64,000 bases of DNA from Amphiura filiformis (GCF_039555335.1 NC_092644.1:47284428-47348427), one strand, 5' to 3'; numbered from the stretch's first letter, positions 10,909 through 21,790 are shown. Made by a program: numbers and translations. The notes: generated from the letters alone by a model not told the origin.

Positions 10909-11440
10909 TTACTTGCAAGCATATTTAAAATAACCGACTGTAGCTGGCAACAGATTTTTTGCTCTGGTGGGAAGAAGATTAAAGGACAGTGCACCTCTGG
11001 AGGAGAATTTTCTTTTGGCAGAGGCACTTTTGTTAGTTGGAGGGACAAGATTACCTTGGGATGCAGATCTAGTGGAGTGGCCATGACTGTTACTGACTGT
11101 GGAAAAGATGTTACATAAAGGGAGTGGGAGGATGTTGCTAATTAGGCTCTTATAGACCATGATGTTAAGGTGGATACTGCGACGGGCATCAAGTTTGTCC
11201 CACTTCAAGGTATTTAGAAGAACATCAGTAGGGTATCTTCGTGGGAGACTAAGAATAATTTTGCCAGCAGTGTTTTGCAACCTGTCAAGCGTTTTCAAAA
11301 GGGTCTTACCAGCATTTCCCCACACTGAGTCGCAGTAGTCCATGTGAGGTAAAATAAGAGCCTTAAACAGGAGATTGAGAGTTTTTTGAGGTAAAACCTT
11401 TCTGAGTCTGCGCAGCAGACCATTAAAAGCGGTGTATTAA
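10909..11440 (-). pseudogene. LINE reverse transcriptase C-terminal region
   Basis: The minus strand reads GLLRRLRKVLPQKTLNLLFK, ALILPHMDYCDSVWGNAGK, LDRLQNTAGKIILSLPRRYP, and ends with KFSSRGALSFNLLPTRAKNL and a stop at 10909. This is the characteristic C-terminus of RTE/Jockey/CR1-type reverse transcriptases (the 'DYCDxVWG ... LQKLQNRAARII ... RSFxxRGAxLWNxLP' region). The frame is open from about 11440 to 10909. The catalytic YxDD part is absent, so this is a truncated copy. It could be a partner of the fragment at 2430-2720. The endonuclease is not present in the window. Confidence 0.85.
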
Positions 11441-11799
11441 AAAGATGAGTCCATTTGAGTTTCTTGTTTGCGATAGGATGTTTCTGTAGGTACCGTGAGT
11501 TTTTAAATATGCCAAAGTAAGATGTCCACAGAACTTCCATAACACATTTAACATTATAAAAGAACAGTGCAATTGCCAGATGATATGCAAATCTTAATTG
11601 AGCTGCTACAGAGGGGAGAGAGAGTGTGTGAGTTTTACTTTTTATGCATAATACAATTTTTGTTACAACATGAAATTTCATAATTATTTTTGACTAAAAC
11701 ATAAACAAGTTGGCCGAAAAGTGCCTATAGGTTTATTTTACTTACTTTACAAACCATCACGCTCTCTCAGCTCATCTGACAGTACCTCAAATAAACTTT
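11441..11799. other. No gene seen
   Basis: The frame running through 11295-11681 on the minus strand is a shadow of the LINE tail at its start and unrecognisable beyond it. Nothing else is identifiable. Confidence 0.4.
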
Positions 11800-12710
11800 T
11801 TACATATTTTCTGGTATATTGAACGATTCCGTAGCCAATGTTTGACTCATCTGATTGATGATGTGTTTAGCCTGTTCTTGGTTGGTATCCACAATCTTCA
11901 GCTTCATGTTCCTTTCTATTTCATCAAGGCGCTCGTTGGTGCTGTCTAGCGCTTCCACTAAAGCTTGGATCTTACTTTCCAGCGATTTGGCATTGCTAAC
12001 AGTGGTGGCCAATTTAATGCGTTTGGTGGGGGCTTCCGGGGACATAGGTTCACGGGTTGGGGTGGGGTAGTGTCTCTTAGGATATGGGTTGGACGTTGAC
12101 GACGTGGTACTGCAGGATGTGGTATCACGGGAATCAGTGTTGTCTATTGTTTCTTCATGATGATGGTTGTCAGAAAGAGTAGGTACCGGTGAACATGGTA
12201 CATTGGTACTGGTCGTTGTTTCTTCTGGCTTGTCCGGCTTGTTATCATCTTCCACAGGTTTCTCATTTAAAATCTCATCGATAACCTTGTTTTGCTCTTG
12301 GGCTGACATAACTGCGGTCGATTGTTCGCTCACTCCTGGGTTCTCCGGATCATATGCTTGCACCATCAGGGTGTCGGCATTAATTTGAATTTTGTTTAGT
12401 TTATTGTACTGTCTAGCATTAATTAATCCAGAGTTGTGACTACGGAGCAGCCCGTCTTCACGGTCATCTTCGAATTAAGTGACGACCTCTCCTTGTTGTA
12501 CGTACTGGTACCATTTCAGGTGTTTTTTTTAAACGTTGCATACATTTGGAATCCCTCGTTACAATACCTGCAAACGAGTGGATTTACATACCATGGCCAG
12601 TGGACTTGGTTGCAATGCCTGTCCATGTACCAAGCGTCTTTGAAACTTTGTGTGCAATTTGGCTGGTTGCACGCCACCTTCTTGCTGCTGCTTGCACTTC
12701 CTGTAGACAT
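11800..12710 (-). pseudogene. C2H2 zinc finger / acidic / coiled-coil ORF, broken
   Basis: An ATG at 12710 opens a frame with VACNQPNCTQSFKDAW and YMDRHCNQVH, a proper C-x4-C-x12-H-x4-H finger, and the start of a second finger (VCRYCNEGFQMYATF). The frame is lost at a run of eight A (minus strand, near 12530). In another frame it resumes with GLLRSHNSGLINARQYNKLN and continues into the 188-codon ORF 12366-11800. That part has an acidic Glu/Thr/Ser-rich stretch, a basic KR-containing patch (PTKRIKL) that could be a nuclear signal, and a terminal heptad-rich region (IQALVEALDSTNERLDEIER). A DNA-binding accessory protein of a transposon is one reading. A degenerate host gene is another. I do not recognise the family. 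Confidence 0.45.
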
Positions 12711-12719
12711 GGTGTGATA

Positions 12720-13689
12720 TATTTATACAGTCAAAGTCGAATCTTGTGAAGATGAATGGTCTATTGTAAGTTTTGCTCCTCAAATATGGTGGTGTAAGCT
12801 GAACGCTGTCTGGATAAGTTGTGAGCATTTCCCACTTGTACAGCTATTTATATCCTCTTGTCCCCACTTGACCACTTGAAGTGGTTATTTTTATGGGTTT
12901 CTCCTTCATCCCTCAGCCAAATCCACCTGTTACATATATCCTCTGCTAGACTGAGCCATGTCTCACTCCTTAAGGTCATCACTGTACATCATGATGAGCA
13001 TACTATTTGTGTCTCAGCACATGAACTTCAGAAACAGTGCTCCCCAGGTACTGCCCTGGATATCTAGTAGTCCAGCCTGTTGTTGGGTCATGTCCCCATG
13101 AGGAGGACATGAATGTGTGACCAAAGCAAATTTGCCCTTGGCTGTTTACTATGCTGGATACATTAATGTCTTTCTGTCCATTTCAGTTTAGATGATGTAA
13201 ACTTCTGGTGTACTTTCCATAATAGAGTTTATTTATAAGTTTATTTCCCTTCTGTTGTACCATCCTCTTTTTCTCCTTTATGACTTATGACAATAATCAC
13301 AGTAGTGGTGTGATCACCATGTCTGAAAATTTATAGAAGAGATTTAATTTGCAGTGCAGAATTGTAGAATTCTGTGATTGGTGTCAATCATTCCAAACTT
13401 AAATAGTCATCATAAAATGTCACTTTGGTGCAGGTAAATCATTATTGAAAGCTGAAATTAAAGTAATAATAATTCTCAAGCTAACAGACTAACTGGTTTG
13501 CTCCATGTCTGCCTTATGCACATCATGGACATTCGTTGTGTCAATATGAAATTAGGCATGGTCACAGGCGGTATACTAACTATGTCTTATAATTATATTA
13601 TTGTCAAGTCCAATTTGATTAATGAAATATTTTCTGTGGAAGTGGATATGAGCTCATTCCTGAGACCTCATCTCTTTACCAGTAATTGT
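12720..13689. other. No gene seen
   Basis: There are short frames only. The minus strand around 12840-13000 holds VMTLRSETWLSLAEDICNRW in a frame that might belong to an upstream exon of the zinc-finger ORF, but this is speculative. Confidence 0.35.
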
Positions 13690-14266
13690 AAATGCTTTTA
13701 AGTGGGACGAGCCCCATCATCAATATAATACAGTATAATGCCCTAATCTTGGCCATCATTGTTCTCATTGGCGATTCTTAGATCTTTGTTCGACCAGTTC
13801 ACGATAGACTGCATGATGGCCAGTGGGAAGAACTTAAAGAAGTAATCCAATGGGTTCATGCCAGTGTTGTTGTAGCTGGGCCCACTGCCAGATCCCTCAA
13901 ATGGGCGAACCAAGTGTGGTTTTCCCCGCCTCTTCCACCCATGACGATCTGATACCTTGTCGTGTTCTGAGTCAGAGTACAAGGAAGGATCATCTTCCAG
14001 AAGCCAGGTATCCAAATGCTGTAAGGGTCTTCGTCAACGGCTTTGAGATGGTAACTCCATCTCCTCGGAACTATTTGATGACTCCCACTCCTGATCCTCA
14101 AATTCTGATGCGACATCAGAAGCTTCACCTTTGCCTTCATCCCCATCTGATGGGTTGGCACTGGTACTGTCTCCAGAATCATCCAATCTCTCATCACTAC
14201 TACTAGCAGATCCACTAGTACCTGTGTTTGATACACAAACCAATAAATTTGGGAACATTCAGTCAC
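13690..14266 (-). pseudogene. piggyBac-like transposase, N-terminal fragment
   Basis: The frame 14258-14034 is the acidic Ser/Asp/Glu-rich leader usual in PGBD proteins. The frame 14015-13743 continues with GMNPLDYFFKFFPLAIMQSI and VNWSNKDLRIANEN, the start of the DDE_Tnp_1_7 domain. A neighbouring frame gives AKIRALYCIILMMGLVPLKS up to about 13700, where homology ends. No catalytic Asp is included. The LMMGLVPLKS match to 5910-5521 suggests the same family. The pieces are out of frame, so the copy is dead. Confidence 0.75.
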
Positions 14267-14269
14267 ATA

Positions 14270-15120
14270 TTGAAGCTACTTCAAATTTCTATGTTTTCAT
14301 TCTGAAGGTTAGAAGTTTTCCCCTCAAAAATTAATATCTTACAGTATCTGCACTGTATTTTCAACGGGAAAGATAGAAAGCTTGCCACTATACACATAGA
14401 TTAGTGGATTGGAGCATGTGCTACTTACAACATGTGTTTTGGGCACTGTAAATACTGTAAATAAAAGTTGATACCCATCCCATTTAAAAGTTTTTGCAAT
14501 TAGTCCCCAATGCTTGAGTATTTACCCAAGACTCTGCCATCTTATGAAAAAGTGCTTCTTGTTGCCCGTTTAATGACTGATCTGGACGGATGTTTGTAAC
14601 CTGATGTCCAACTTTCTTTTTGCTACATTGAGTTCTGTGATGTTTCAATTTCAGAAGCTACGGTATTTACACTTACACTAGTTACAGGCTGAGACATAGA
14701 TAGAATTGGATCAGCATAATGATCAGTCTTACCGGTAGTGCATTCTGGTATCAGTGGTGCTGGTCTTGAAACTACCTCATGCTTTCCTCCAACAGCTCTA
14801 TGCCTATGTCAACCTGTAATACCCTTTAAATCTACGCAATCTGTATTTTCAGCGCAGCGATCACTACGATATCGATTAAGCCAACTATCTAGGCCTAAGC
14901 TATGCGTTCGGTTTTGAGTTGACAAGAAAATCAGAGAAAATGCAAGCACTAAACACTTACCTAATTTGTTTCTCAAAATGAGCTAGAGGTTGCTCTGTGG
15001 TTGAGAGGAAGTATACAGTGTTAAACACTGTGTACACTGCCTCCGAATCCGCACTGACATCCCTATGATGGTGACGTTGTACTATGGATTGGAGTGGGTT
15101 TTTCTTCTTTTGGTAGATTT
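14270..15120. other. No gene seen
   Basis: AT-rich sequence with no recognised domain, repeat or structural RNA. Confidence 0.35.
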
Positions 15121-15483
15121 TCAGGGAACTTTCCAGCAGTTTGTGCTCGGTTGCACCTGTGGTTTTCCCAAACCATGCTTGTGCCTTCTTAGAGCGCTTT
15201 TCTGGAAATTTTGATTTCCTGTTACGAACGTGTTTTGCTTTAATACTTCAAAGCCTAGCTTCTTGGCTTCAATACATATTTCATACAGCATGACATGATT
15301 ACTGTCATCATAACGTAGCCATGGGTATTCTGTTCGCCATGACGGCTTGAATTTGTCGTGGTTCTTTTTCATACTGATCTGCGCCACCATGATTAAGAAT
15401 TTGCATGAATCGCATCGTAATCTCATTACCAAATTTATGGGTCCGGCCGGTACAGACGGACGTATATTGCACAGTTTTTGCAC
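15121..15483 (-). pseudogene. hAT/ZNF862-type BED-like domain fragment
   Basis: The frame contains KFKPSWRTEYPWLRYDDSNH and, after about 28 residues, NTFVTGNQNFQKSALRRHKH. This matches the 'W..EFPWL ... F..GS.NF.KSALxxH' layout of TTF/BED-like zinc-finger N-termini of hAT-derived proteins such as the ZNF862/ZMYM-like group. Two of the usual zinc-binding cysteines in the middle are not in their expected form (MLYEICIEA where MFC..C is expected). The hAT catalytic domain is not downstream. This is a truncated relic. Confidence 0.55.
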
Positions 15484-15829
15484 TGTGAGTGTGGGGCCGG
15501 GAGGGCTATTTTATATGGGTCAAAAACACAACAATGAGATGAATTTTCTACGAATATTTATTATTTATTACTTCATTCAGAAAAATAAAAATGATGAACA
15601 AAGTATTCTGTGAATAATATCCCCGACAGACGTGGTCATCCCTTGTTGTAACATAATTTGCTACCTTGTCGCTCATTTTCCGTGCGTGAAAACTCACCTC
15701 TGTACTAGCCGCGGACGCAAATTTGTGCGTGAATATTTTTACAAATTGGTTTTGGTGCGTGATTCAAAATATTGCGTTAACGCGACCCCTGCGCCGGACC
15801 AGGTATATTAGGTTAACTCACCGTCGGTA

Positions 15830-16060
15830 TATATTTCAAAGTCTTCGGTATCACACTCTTCATCGGGGTGTTCTTTTAAATACTTCTTTTTAGTTTTTAG
15901 ACATGATATTCCGACCATTGTCCCCTTGATCTGCTTGTCTTTAGCCAATGTAGCACATTTCCATGCCTATCCCTCGTGTATAGGGAATGGTGTCATTTTT
16001 GCCAGGCCACCTTTGCAGCACAATTCTGTAGGGTTAAGCTTAGCGGGGATATAGGTACTT
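15830..16060 (-). pseudogene. ORF remnant sharing an AKDKQIKG block with the 20.8 kb fragment
   Basis: Minus-strand reading gives PAKLNPTELCCKGGLAKMTP, KCATLAKDKQIKGTMVGISC and an acidic end KEHPDEECDTEDFEIYTDG. The middle block is strikingly similar at the DNA level to 20755-20810, which encodes KCAKLAKDKQIKEIMVRIF behind the second candidate catalytic Asp of the large transposon lineage. The rest is unidentified. Confidence 0.4.
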
Positions 16061-16219
16061 ACCTCCAATTACTAGTTGCTCCAAAATTCAGCTTGACTTG
16101 GATATGTCCTTAAAGCTATATCAATTTTTTTACACAGTTTAACTGCAGAAGTCAAGGATATATTCAATTTTTGCAAACCACGATATTTGCAAAAACTGTC
16201 GCAAATGTACGTAATTTAT

Positions 16220-16669
16220 ACCCCCATCCTAGGCTAAAAGAACAATTGCAATCCACAAATTCTGCAAAACTTTTGTCTGTGATTTCACACAAACGCTGTA
16301 TCCATAGTCCAAGGTTTACTGCATCATGAAGAATTGCATTATGTTTATAGGCGATGTATTTTTCTCCATTTGTGATGTGTTGTTGGATGATTTCAATGTT
16401 GCTTTCAGATACGGAATATTCTACAACATTTCCATTTGATTCTTGTTCACTAACATAATACTTTTAAGCTCTTCGAGAAGTTTTGAACCTGTTAGTTGTT
16501 CTAAATGCTTAACAGTTGAGGTTGAGGCTCTGGATGTCTGGTCACTCTGCTCATAACATTTCAAGGGTTTTTTTTTTGGTAAAACCTTTGAGTTTTTATT
16601 TTGCCATGCATGTGCATGAAGTTCCCCGCCTTTAATATATTCCTTTTTCAATTGAGTGTAAAACTTCAC
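16220..16669 (-). pseudogene. Unidentified ORF with one frameshift
   Basis: The frame 16669-16421 (82 codons, Lys-rich) ends at KNQMEML. The adjacent frame continues with VEYSVSESNIEIIQQHITNG, EKYIAYKHNAILHDAVNLGL and WIQRLCEITDKSFAEFVDCN up to about 16225. One frameshift is enough to join them, so this looks like a recently inactivated coding segment. I do not recognise the family. It lies directly next to the first E-module of the transposon lineage and might belong to it. Confidence 0.35.
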
Positions 16670-16739
16670 GTATCAATTAGTTCCTCTTATCTTGCCATTT
16701 GAAAGATATTCATGTGATTTGCTGCCATGCAAGCATCTG

Positions 16740-17740
16740 GGCTGCGTACGATTGATGTTTCTTGGCAATACTGGCCACTTCTCTTTGTTGATCTGGTGTT
16801 CGTTTGGGCATCACAAAATATTTAGCTTTGACAGTCTTTGGTTTCTTTGGGGACAACATTTCGCCAAGCTCTGTCACGTCGGCATTGGTTTTTTTTTCTT
16901 AGTACTTTTAACTTTCCTTTCGGTGACCATATGGTGGCGATGACGTCCTCAAACCGAAACATACATTTTACGTATGGCCCACAGTGGTCTTATCTTCCGA
17001 CTTCTTTTGCCAGATGCGGTGTTTCACCTGTCCCATCCATTGTTCCACCTCACAGTTTGTCATTCGAGGTTCTTCAGCCGGTTGCGCCTATAACTTCATG
17101 CTTGACCACAAGGGTACGAAAGGTAGATACTCCTTCAGTAGCATGTTGACAAACCATGGGCAGAAAAGTAGATTTCTGCCTCCGCTATCATTTGATGATT
17201 GTGTTTCCTCTGACAAAATGCGTTTGAAATATGGAGATTGTTCTCTTATTGTCTCAAAATCCTGTTTCTCCATCAGATTTATCCTCCATGGGTGTGTTTT
17301 TGTCCTTTTCATCAAGGGCTGCCGTCCCAACCGTACGCAGGGAGTTTCTTTGTATTCTTGTTAACTTCTTTTGTTCTTCTTCTTGCCATAAGGACTTTGC
17401 AAAGTAGTCTGAATATGGTGGTGATGTCATGTAGTGATGTTTGTGTCATGATGAGATAGAATATTCTCACCATTACATGTATCTTCTTGTCTATGGTAGG
17501 TGTGTAGGAAGAAAGGCAGCAGTGTTGACAGCAGGTGATGGAGATGGTGTGAGATTAGGAAGTGGTAGGTACTGATTAGATGGATAATTGGTAGGTGGAG
17601 ATGACAGAGAAATTGCAGAAGCAGGTGGTGAATGTGTGAGATTGGGAAGTGGTGGTATATGCATGGTCTGAGTTGGATTGGATGTTGATTGGTCGGCATA
17701 CTGTGGCTGATAGGAGTCATCAACTAGGTGTTTTCTTCTT
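16740..17740 (-). pseudogene. Transposon lineage, E-module copy A
   Basis: On the minus strand this runs from a PLPNLT-type proline-rich leader (17740-17480) through ARRRTKEVNKNTKKL-like sequence, EQSPYFKRILSEETQSSNDS, NLLFCPWFVNMLLKEYLPFV (frame 17330-17088), and in another frame NCEVEQWMGQVKHRIWQKKS. The 'N-x-x-VE-x-x-x-x-x-K' motif after a 'P-x-x-PLWS' box resembles the third catalytic acid region of some RNase H-fold transposases. Several frameshifts break it. A near-identical second copy lies at 19163-20030 and a partial one at 20613-20760. Assigning the Glu as catalytic is inference. Confidence 0.55.
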
Positions 17741-17766
17741 TTTCTGCCTTTTTTAAGTGTATATGG

Positions 17767-17995
17767 GGATCTTCATCCCATTTTCGAGAGCATCCTTCCA
17801 CGGCAGTTTATAGGCATTACCAATCGAAAAGAGAATGAAGACCGGACTCTTCTTGTCTACTCCCTGGCTCTTCTGACCTGGCATTCTCGGATGGGAATCT
17901 TCATCCCATTTTCGAGAGCATCCTTCCACGGCAGTTCGTAGGCATTACCAATCGAAAATAGTATGAAGACCCAACTCTCCTTTTCTGCACCCTCA
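17767..17995. repeat. Direct tandem repeat, two copies (~130 bp period)
   Basis: The segment ATCTTCATCCCATTTTCGAG ... CATTACCAATCGAAAA occurs at about 17769 and again at about 17900 with few changes. On the minus strand both copies read VFILFSIGNAY-(K/E)-LPWKDALENGMK, so the duplicated unit looks like former coding sequence. It adjoins the 3' end of the piggyBac frame. Confidence 0.75.
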
Positions 17996-19163
17996 GTGTC
18001 CTGACGCATCCTCAGTATCTGTGCCATCTAAATCTACCCAGCTTTGTGAATGGTACAAGGTAAAGCACGGGCCTTTGCATAACGTGACATTGCAAGCCAG
18101 GCATCCACTCCTGGTCTTGATTTTGTTGTTGCTGGCTGTCTTGTTATTACAAATCCAGCACCAAACACAGGCCTTTGGCCACTCGACCAGCCTCACTGCC
18201 TGGTGTCTAGGCCCATTCCTACGTGGAACAAGCTGGACACACAGCAAGGATTGGTGAGGCTTAGCTCTGCCTTCTTTGAATCCAGCGATGAACCCCATTG
18301 CCAGATCCATGATGAAGGTGGAATGGGACTTTGGATGCTTTATGCGCTGCTTGTAGCAGATGTAGCCATTCACACGGCATATGTCAACGAGGAAGTATAG
18401 TATCTTATTCCACCATTTCTGTGACTTTCTGCTGCAGGTGTAATAGGCACGCAGCTGGTCAGCCCTATCCACACCGCCCATACACTCTGTGTAAGAGACA
18501 GCCTGAGGTGGCGCATTAACCCATGTTGATTTTCTCTTCTTCATGCCATCGTCTTTACGCTTCCTCATCAAGAATCCCTCATCTTTATCTCTGTATCCTT
18601 GATGGGCAGTGGACAGCAGAGACACGGTCTTGCTTTCTTTCCACAAGATGGCTGTCAACTGCCCGGACTGACGGGTGTAGATGGTCCCAGGTGGTGTTTT
18701 TGCCATGGTAGTAACCTTCTGATGGTTTGGATTCTTTTGGGGATTTGAAGACAAATCCACCGGCCAGTCTTTGGATGATATCTTGATGGTACCCATGAAG
18801 TACGTGTCCAAGCTGAGGAGCCTCTTAGCCACTTCTATCGACGAGTAGAGCTTGTCCGTGAACACATGATGGAAGACACCAGTATGTGTGTTTGTCACAT
18901 CAAGGGTGATGTCCACCATCTTGACTGACACTTCACCTCCCCATTCAAGGCACACAAAATTGCACATGAAGCCTGTCGCTGACTTCGTCTGCATGAAGAA
19001 TTTTCTGACTTTGGCACGATAGCCCTTGTACTTAATCATTGCCTCGTCCACGGCCAGTTGCTGTCGGCAGTTGTACTTCCTGTTGCAGCTTTTTCTCACT
19101 GCCTCCCAGATCCCCTTCAGAGGATACATCGGATCCGATCTCATGGCGATCCATCGCTTGCCT
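17993..19163 (-). pseudogene. piggyBac-like transposase, 5'-truncated, catalytic core intact
   Basis: An uninterrupted frame of 383 codons from 19144, open a few codons further to about 19163, encodes the catalytic core and C-terminus of a PGBD-type transposase. Acidic residues are in place: QQLAVDEAMIKYKG (Asp33), HHVFTDKLYSSIEVAKRLL (Asp97) and MGGVDRADQL (Asp226 and Asp229), matching the D/D/D-plus-D layout of piggyBac. The cysteine-rich domain follows at residues 326-360 (CVWCWIC, CLACNVTLCKGPC). Family members are usually about 550-650 residues, so some 200 N-terminal residues are missing. Near 19163 the sequence switches abruptly to E-module copy B. The copy sits between two E-modules. 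It is the best-preserved frame in the window and may have been lost only recently. Confidence 0.9.
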
Positions 19164-20030
19164 TCGCTTGGGCATCACAAAATATTTAGCTTTGACAGTC
19201 TTTGGTTTCTTTGGGGACAACATTTCGCCAAGCTCTGTCACGTCGGCATTGTTTTTTTTCTCTTAGTACTTTTAACTTTCCTTTCAGTGACCATATGGTG
19301 GCGATGACGTCCTCGCACCGAAACATACATTTTACGTATTGCCCACAGTGGTCTTATCTTCGACTTCTTTTGCCAGATGCGGTGTTTCACCTGTCCCATC
19401 CATTGTTACACCTCACAGTTTGTCATTTGAGGTTCTTCAGCTGGTTGCTCCTTGACCACAAGGGTACGAAAGGTAGATACTCCTTCAGTAGCATGTTGAC
19501 AAACCATGGGCAGAAAAGTAGATTTCTGCCTCCGCTATCATTTGATGATTGTGTTTCCTCTGACAAAATGCGTTTGAAGTATGGAGATTGTTCTCTTGTT
19601 GTCTTGGCAAAATCATCTGTTTCTCCATCAGATTTATCCTCCATGGGTGTGTTTTTGTCCTTTTCATTAAGGGCTGCCGTCCTAACCATACGCAAGAGCT
19701 TCTTGGTATTTTTGTTAACTTCTTTTGTTCTTCTTCTTGCCAGAAGGACTAAGTAGTCTGAATATGGTGGTGATGTCATGTAGTGATGTTTTGTGTCTTG
19801 ATGAGGAAGAAAGGCAGCAGTGTTGACAGCAAGTGATGGAGATGGTGTGAGATTAGGAAGTGGTTGGTACTGATGAGATGGATAATTGGTAGGTGGAGAT
19901 GACAGAGGAATGGCAGAAGCAGGTGGTGCATGTGTGAGATTGGGAAGTGGTGGTATATGCATGGTCTGAGTTGGATTGGATGTTGATTGGTCGGCATACT
20001 GTGGCTGGTAGGAGTCATCAACTAGGTGTT
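19163..20030 (-). pseudogene. Transposon lineage, E-module copy B
   Basis: The frame 19962-19423 (179 codons) reads IPPLPNLTHAPPASAIPLSS, an SPSLAVNTAAFLPHQDTKHH stretch, EVNKNTKKLLRMVRTAALNE, EQSPYFKRILSEETQSSNDS and NLLFCPWFVNMLLKEYLPFV. The neighbouring frame then gives AKYFVMPKR-type sequence near 19160-19240 with ELGEMLSPKKPKTVKAK. It is close to copy A at 16740-17740. Upstream on the minus strand it is preceded by YQPQYADQPTSNPTQTM, which also follows the D1 module at 22.65 kb, so D1 and E modules are adjacent in the parent element. Confidence 0.6.
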
Positions 20031-20345
20031 TGCAATGTTGGCTCCCCTTTATACCTTCAAAGCTGAGGGCACAGTAAAATATTTTCTTCTTGCACTCAGT
20101 GGAGCAAAGAATAGATCAACATCAACACATAATATGCTCTCTATTGAAAGGGTTTTCAGTTGGCCTTCATTGAAGCATATTGCTACAATAATGGCTCATA
20201 TGCTAAATATTGAATGTACCCGTTTATTACCTATATTGTGTCTGCAGCCCTGAAGATATAGCCATTGCTGTTGGCAATTCCATAAAAAACATCATGGTGT
20301 AATGTCACTTGACTGTTTTCCTTGAGAAGGTATAACCTTCAAGAT
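20030..20345 (-). pseudogene. Transposon lineage, D1-module copy (degenerate)
   Basis: The DNA matches 22672-22985 closely (CCTTTATACCTTCAA, GCTCTCTATTGAAAGGGTTT, GAAGATATAGCCATTGCTGTT). It encodes the same NGYIFRAAD and GYIQYLAYEP blocks in broken frames. It is truncated on one side by E-module copy B. Confidence 0.6.
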
Positions 20346-20408
20346 GTTCTTAGACTGACATTTTGTCCAGTTTTGATGTCTCACCCATCACAAGATCACA
20401 AAATGCAG

Positions 20409-20765
20409 TTATTGACATGACATTTGACTTATGGTTACAGAATTTACGAAGTCCCATCCCCTGCTGCTGTTTGACTTGTAAGAATGTGTACAGCACCCTG
20501 ATGTCTCCAAGTTTCTAAAATCTTTATGTTGTTTGCCTACATTATCACTGAAAGTGTGCCTTACTAACCCCTTGCTAGGCTCTGTGTGCCATATGGAACG
20601 TGACACTGCTGCCATCCTAACCATATGCCGGAGCTTCTTAGTATTCTTTTTAACTTCTTTTGTTCTTCTTCTTGCCAGAAGGACTTTGCAAAGTAGCCTG
20701 AATATGGTGGTGATGTCATATAGTGATGTTTGTGTCATGATGAGAGAATATTCTCACCATTATCT
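20409..20765 (-). pseudogene. Transposon lineage, partial E-module leader plus unrelated sequence
   Basis: The part 20613-20765 repeats the ARRRTKEV-KKNTKKL block and HHDTNITI leader of the E-modules. The rest of the 109-codon frame (20738-20409) differs from the other copies. The block follows the D2 module on the minus strand, supporting a D2 to E order in the parent. Confidence 0.5.
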
Positions 20766-21062
20766 CCTTGATTTGCTTGTCTTTGGCCAATTTAGCACAT
20801 TTGCACACCAATCTATGGATGACATGTGCAGCACATATGTGTATGTTGGTAAGCTTTCTTTCTTTACTGTTGAAAATACAGTGCAGATACTGTAAGATAT
20901 TCATTTGATTTGCTGCCACACATGCTGACTGCAACATTGCCCAGGACCAGTCTGTTTCTATTTTCGCAGCATTGGCAGTTTTCTACTGTGGATCTGGGCC
21001 AACCTCTTCTTACTATAAGGAGAAAGATTGTAATGGTCAGCATACTGGTAGACATCATATCA
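20755..21062 (-). pseudogene. Transposon lineage, D2 module (second acid, C/H block)
   Basis: Minus-strand reading gives TANAAKIETDWSWAMLQSAC, VAANQMNILQYLHCIFN, then HICAAHVIHRLVCKCAKLAK and DKQIKEIMVRIF. The 'ETD-x-S/W-x-A' step followed some 40 residues later by 'H-I-C-A-A-H-V' is the arrangement expected around the second catalytic Asp and the following Cys/His block in MULE/hAT-like RNase H-fold transposases. The frame is open from about 21010 to 20720. Naming the Asp as catalytic is inference from this layout. Confidence 0.5.
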
Positions 21063-21790
21063 GCCAGACATAATTGTTGGCTCCCCCTTATACCTTTCAG
21101 GATGAGGGCATAGTAAAATATTTTCTTCTTTGTTCATTAACACGAAAAGTGGAAGTCCAGTTGCATCATTCAAGGCATCATATGCTCTTTGTTGAAAGGG
21201 TTTTCAGTTGGTCTTCAGTGAAACATATTGCCACAAATGGCTCATATGCTATGCATTGAATGTATCCATTTATTACCTTTCATGTTGTATCTGAAGATAC
21301 AACAATTGCTGTTGTCAATTCCATAAAAATGTCGTTGTGTAATGTCTCTTGACTGTTTTCCTTGAGACTCCGTAGCTCCAATGACCTCGTATCTTAGTCG
21401 TTCAATCACCTCTTCCATTTCTTGAACTTCCTGTTGCAGCTTCTCTATCTCTTCTTCTCTAGTAAAACATTCTATACAATCTTCATCATGTTGTCGAAAG
21501 AGGTCCCCATTTGCAGAGCGAAGCAATGCAGAAATTAAATTCCTTACCCAGCCCACATTGTGCACTTTAATTCAATGGTACAATGTATTGCACATGTATT
21601 GTACATAGTTACTAGCTCAGTGATTTGTTGTTGTATTGTGCAGATATCTTTGATACTTGTGTCTCTCTCTAGAAGGTTCTCCCTCATCTCTGCTAAATCC
21701 TAGTTTTTCCTATCAAGTATTGCATGTTTCTCTCCTAGCTCATCAACCCTTTGTTGAGCAGCCTGGTTGAAGTTATTTCACAAAGATACT
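21062..21790 (-). pseudogene. Transposon lineage, coiled coil followed by D1-module copy
   Basis: From about 21770 to 21440 the minus strand encodes heptad-rich sequence (QQRVDELGEKHAILDRKN, then EIEKLQQEVQEMEEVIERLR) with one in-frame stop. From 21370 to 21062 it matches the D1 module of 22.66-22.95 kb (FYGIDNSN, GYI, EGQL-type blocks) in a degenerate state. The single frame 21565-21242 spans the junction, so in the parent element a coiled coil lay upstream of D1. Confidence 0.55.

Noticed and set aside
17427..17723. His/Leu-rich 98-codon ORF (and its twin at 19776-20021)
   Set aside because: Out-of-frame shadow of the PLPNLT proline-rich leader, which continues into conserved downstream sequence in the other frame.
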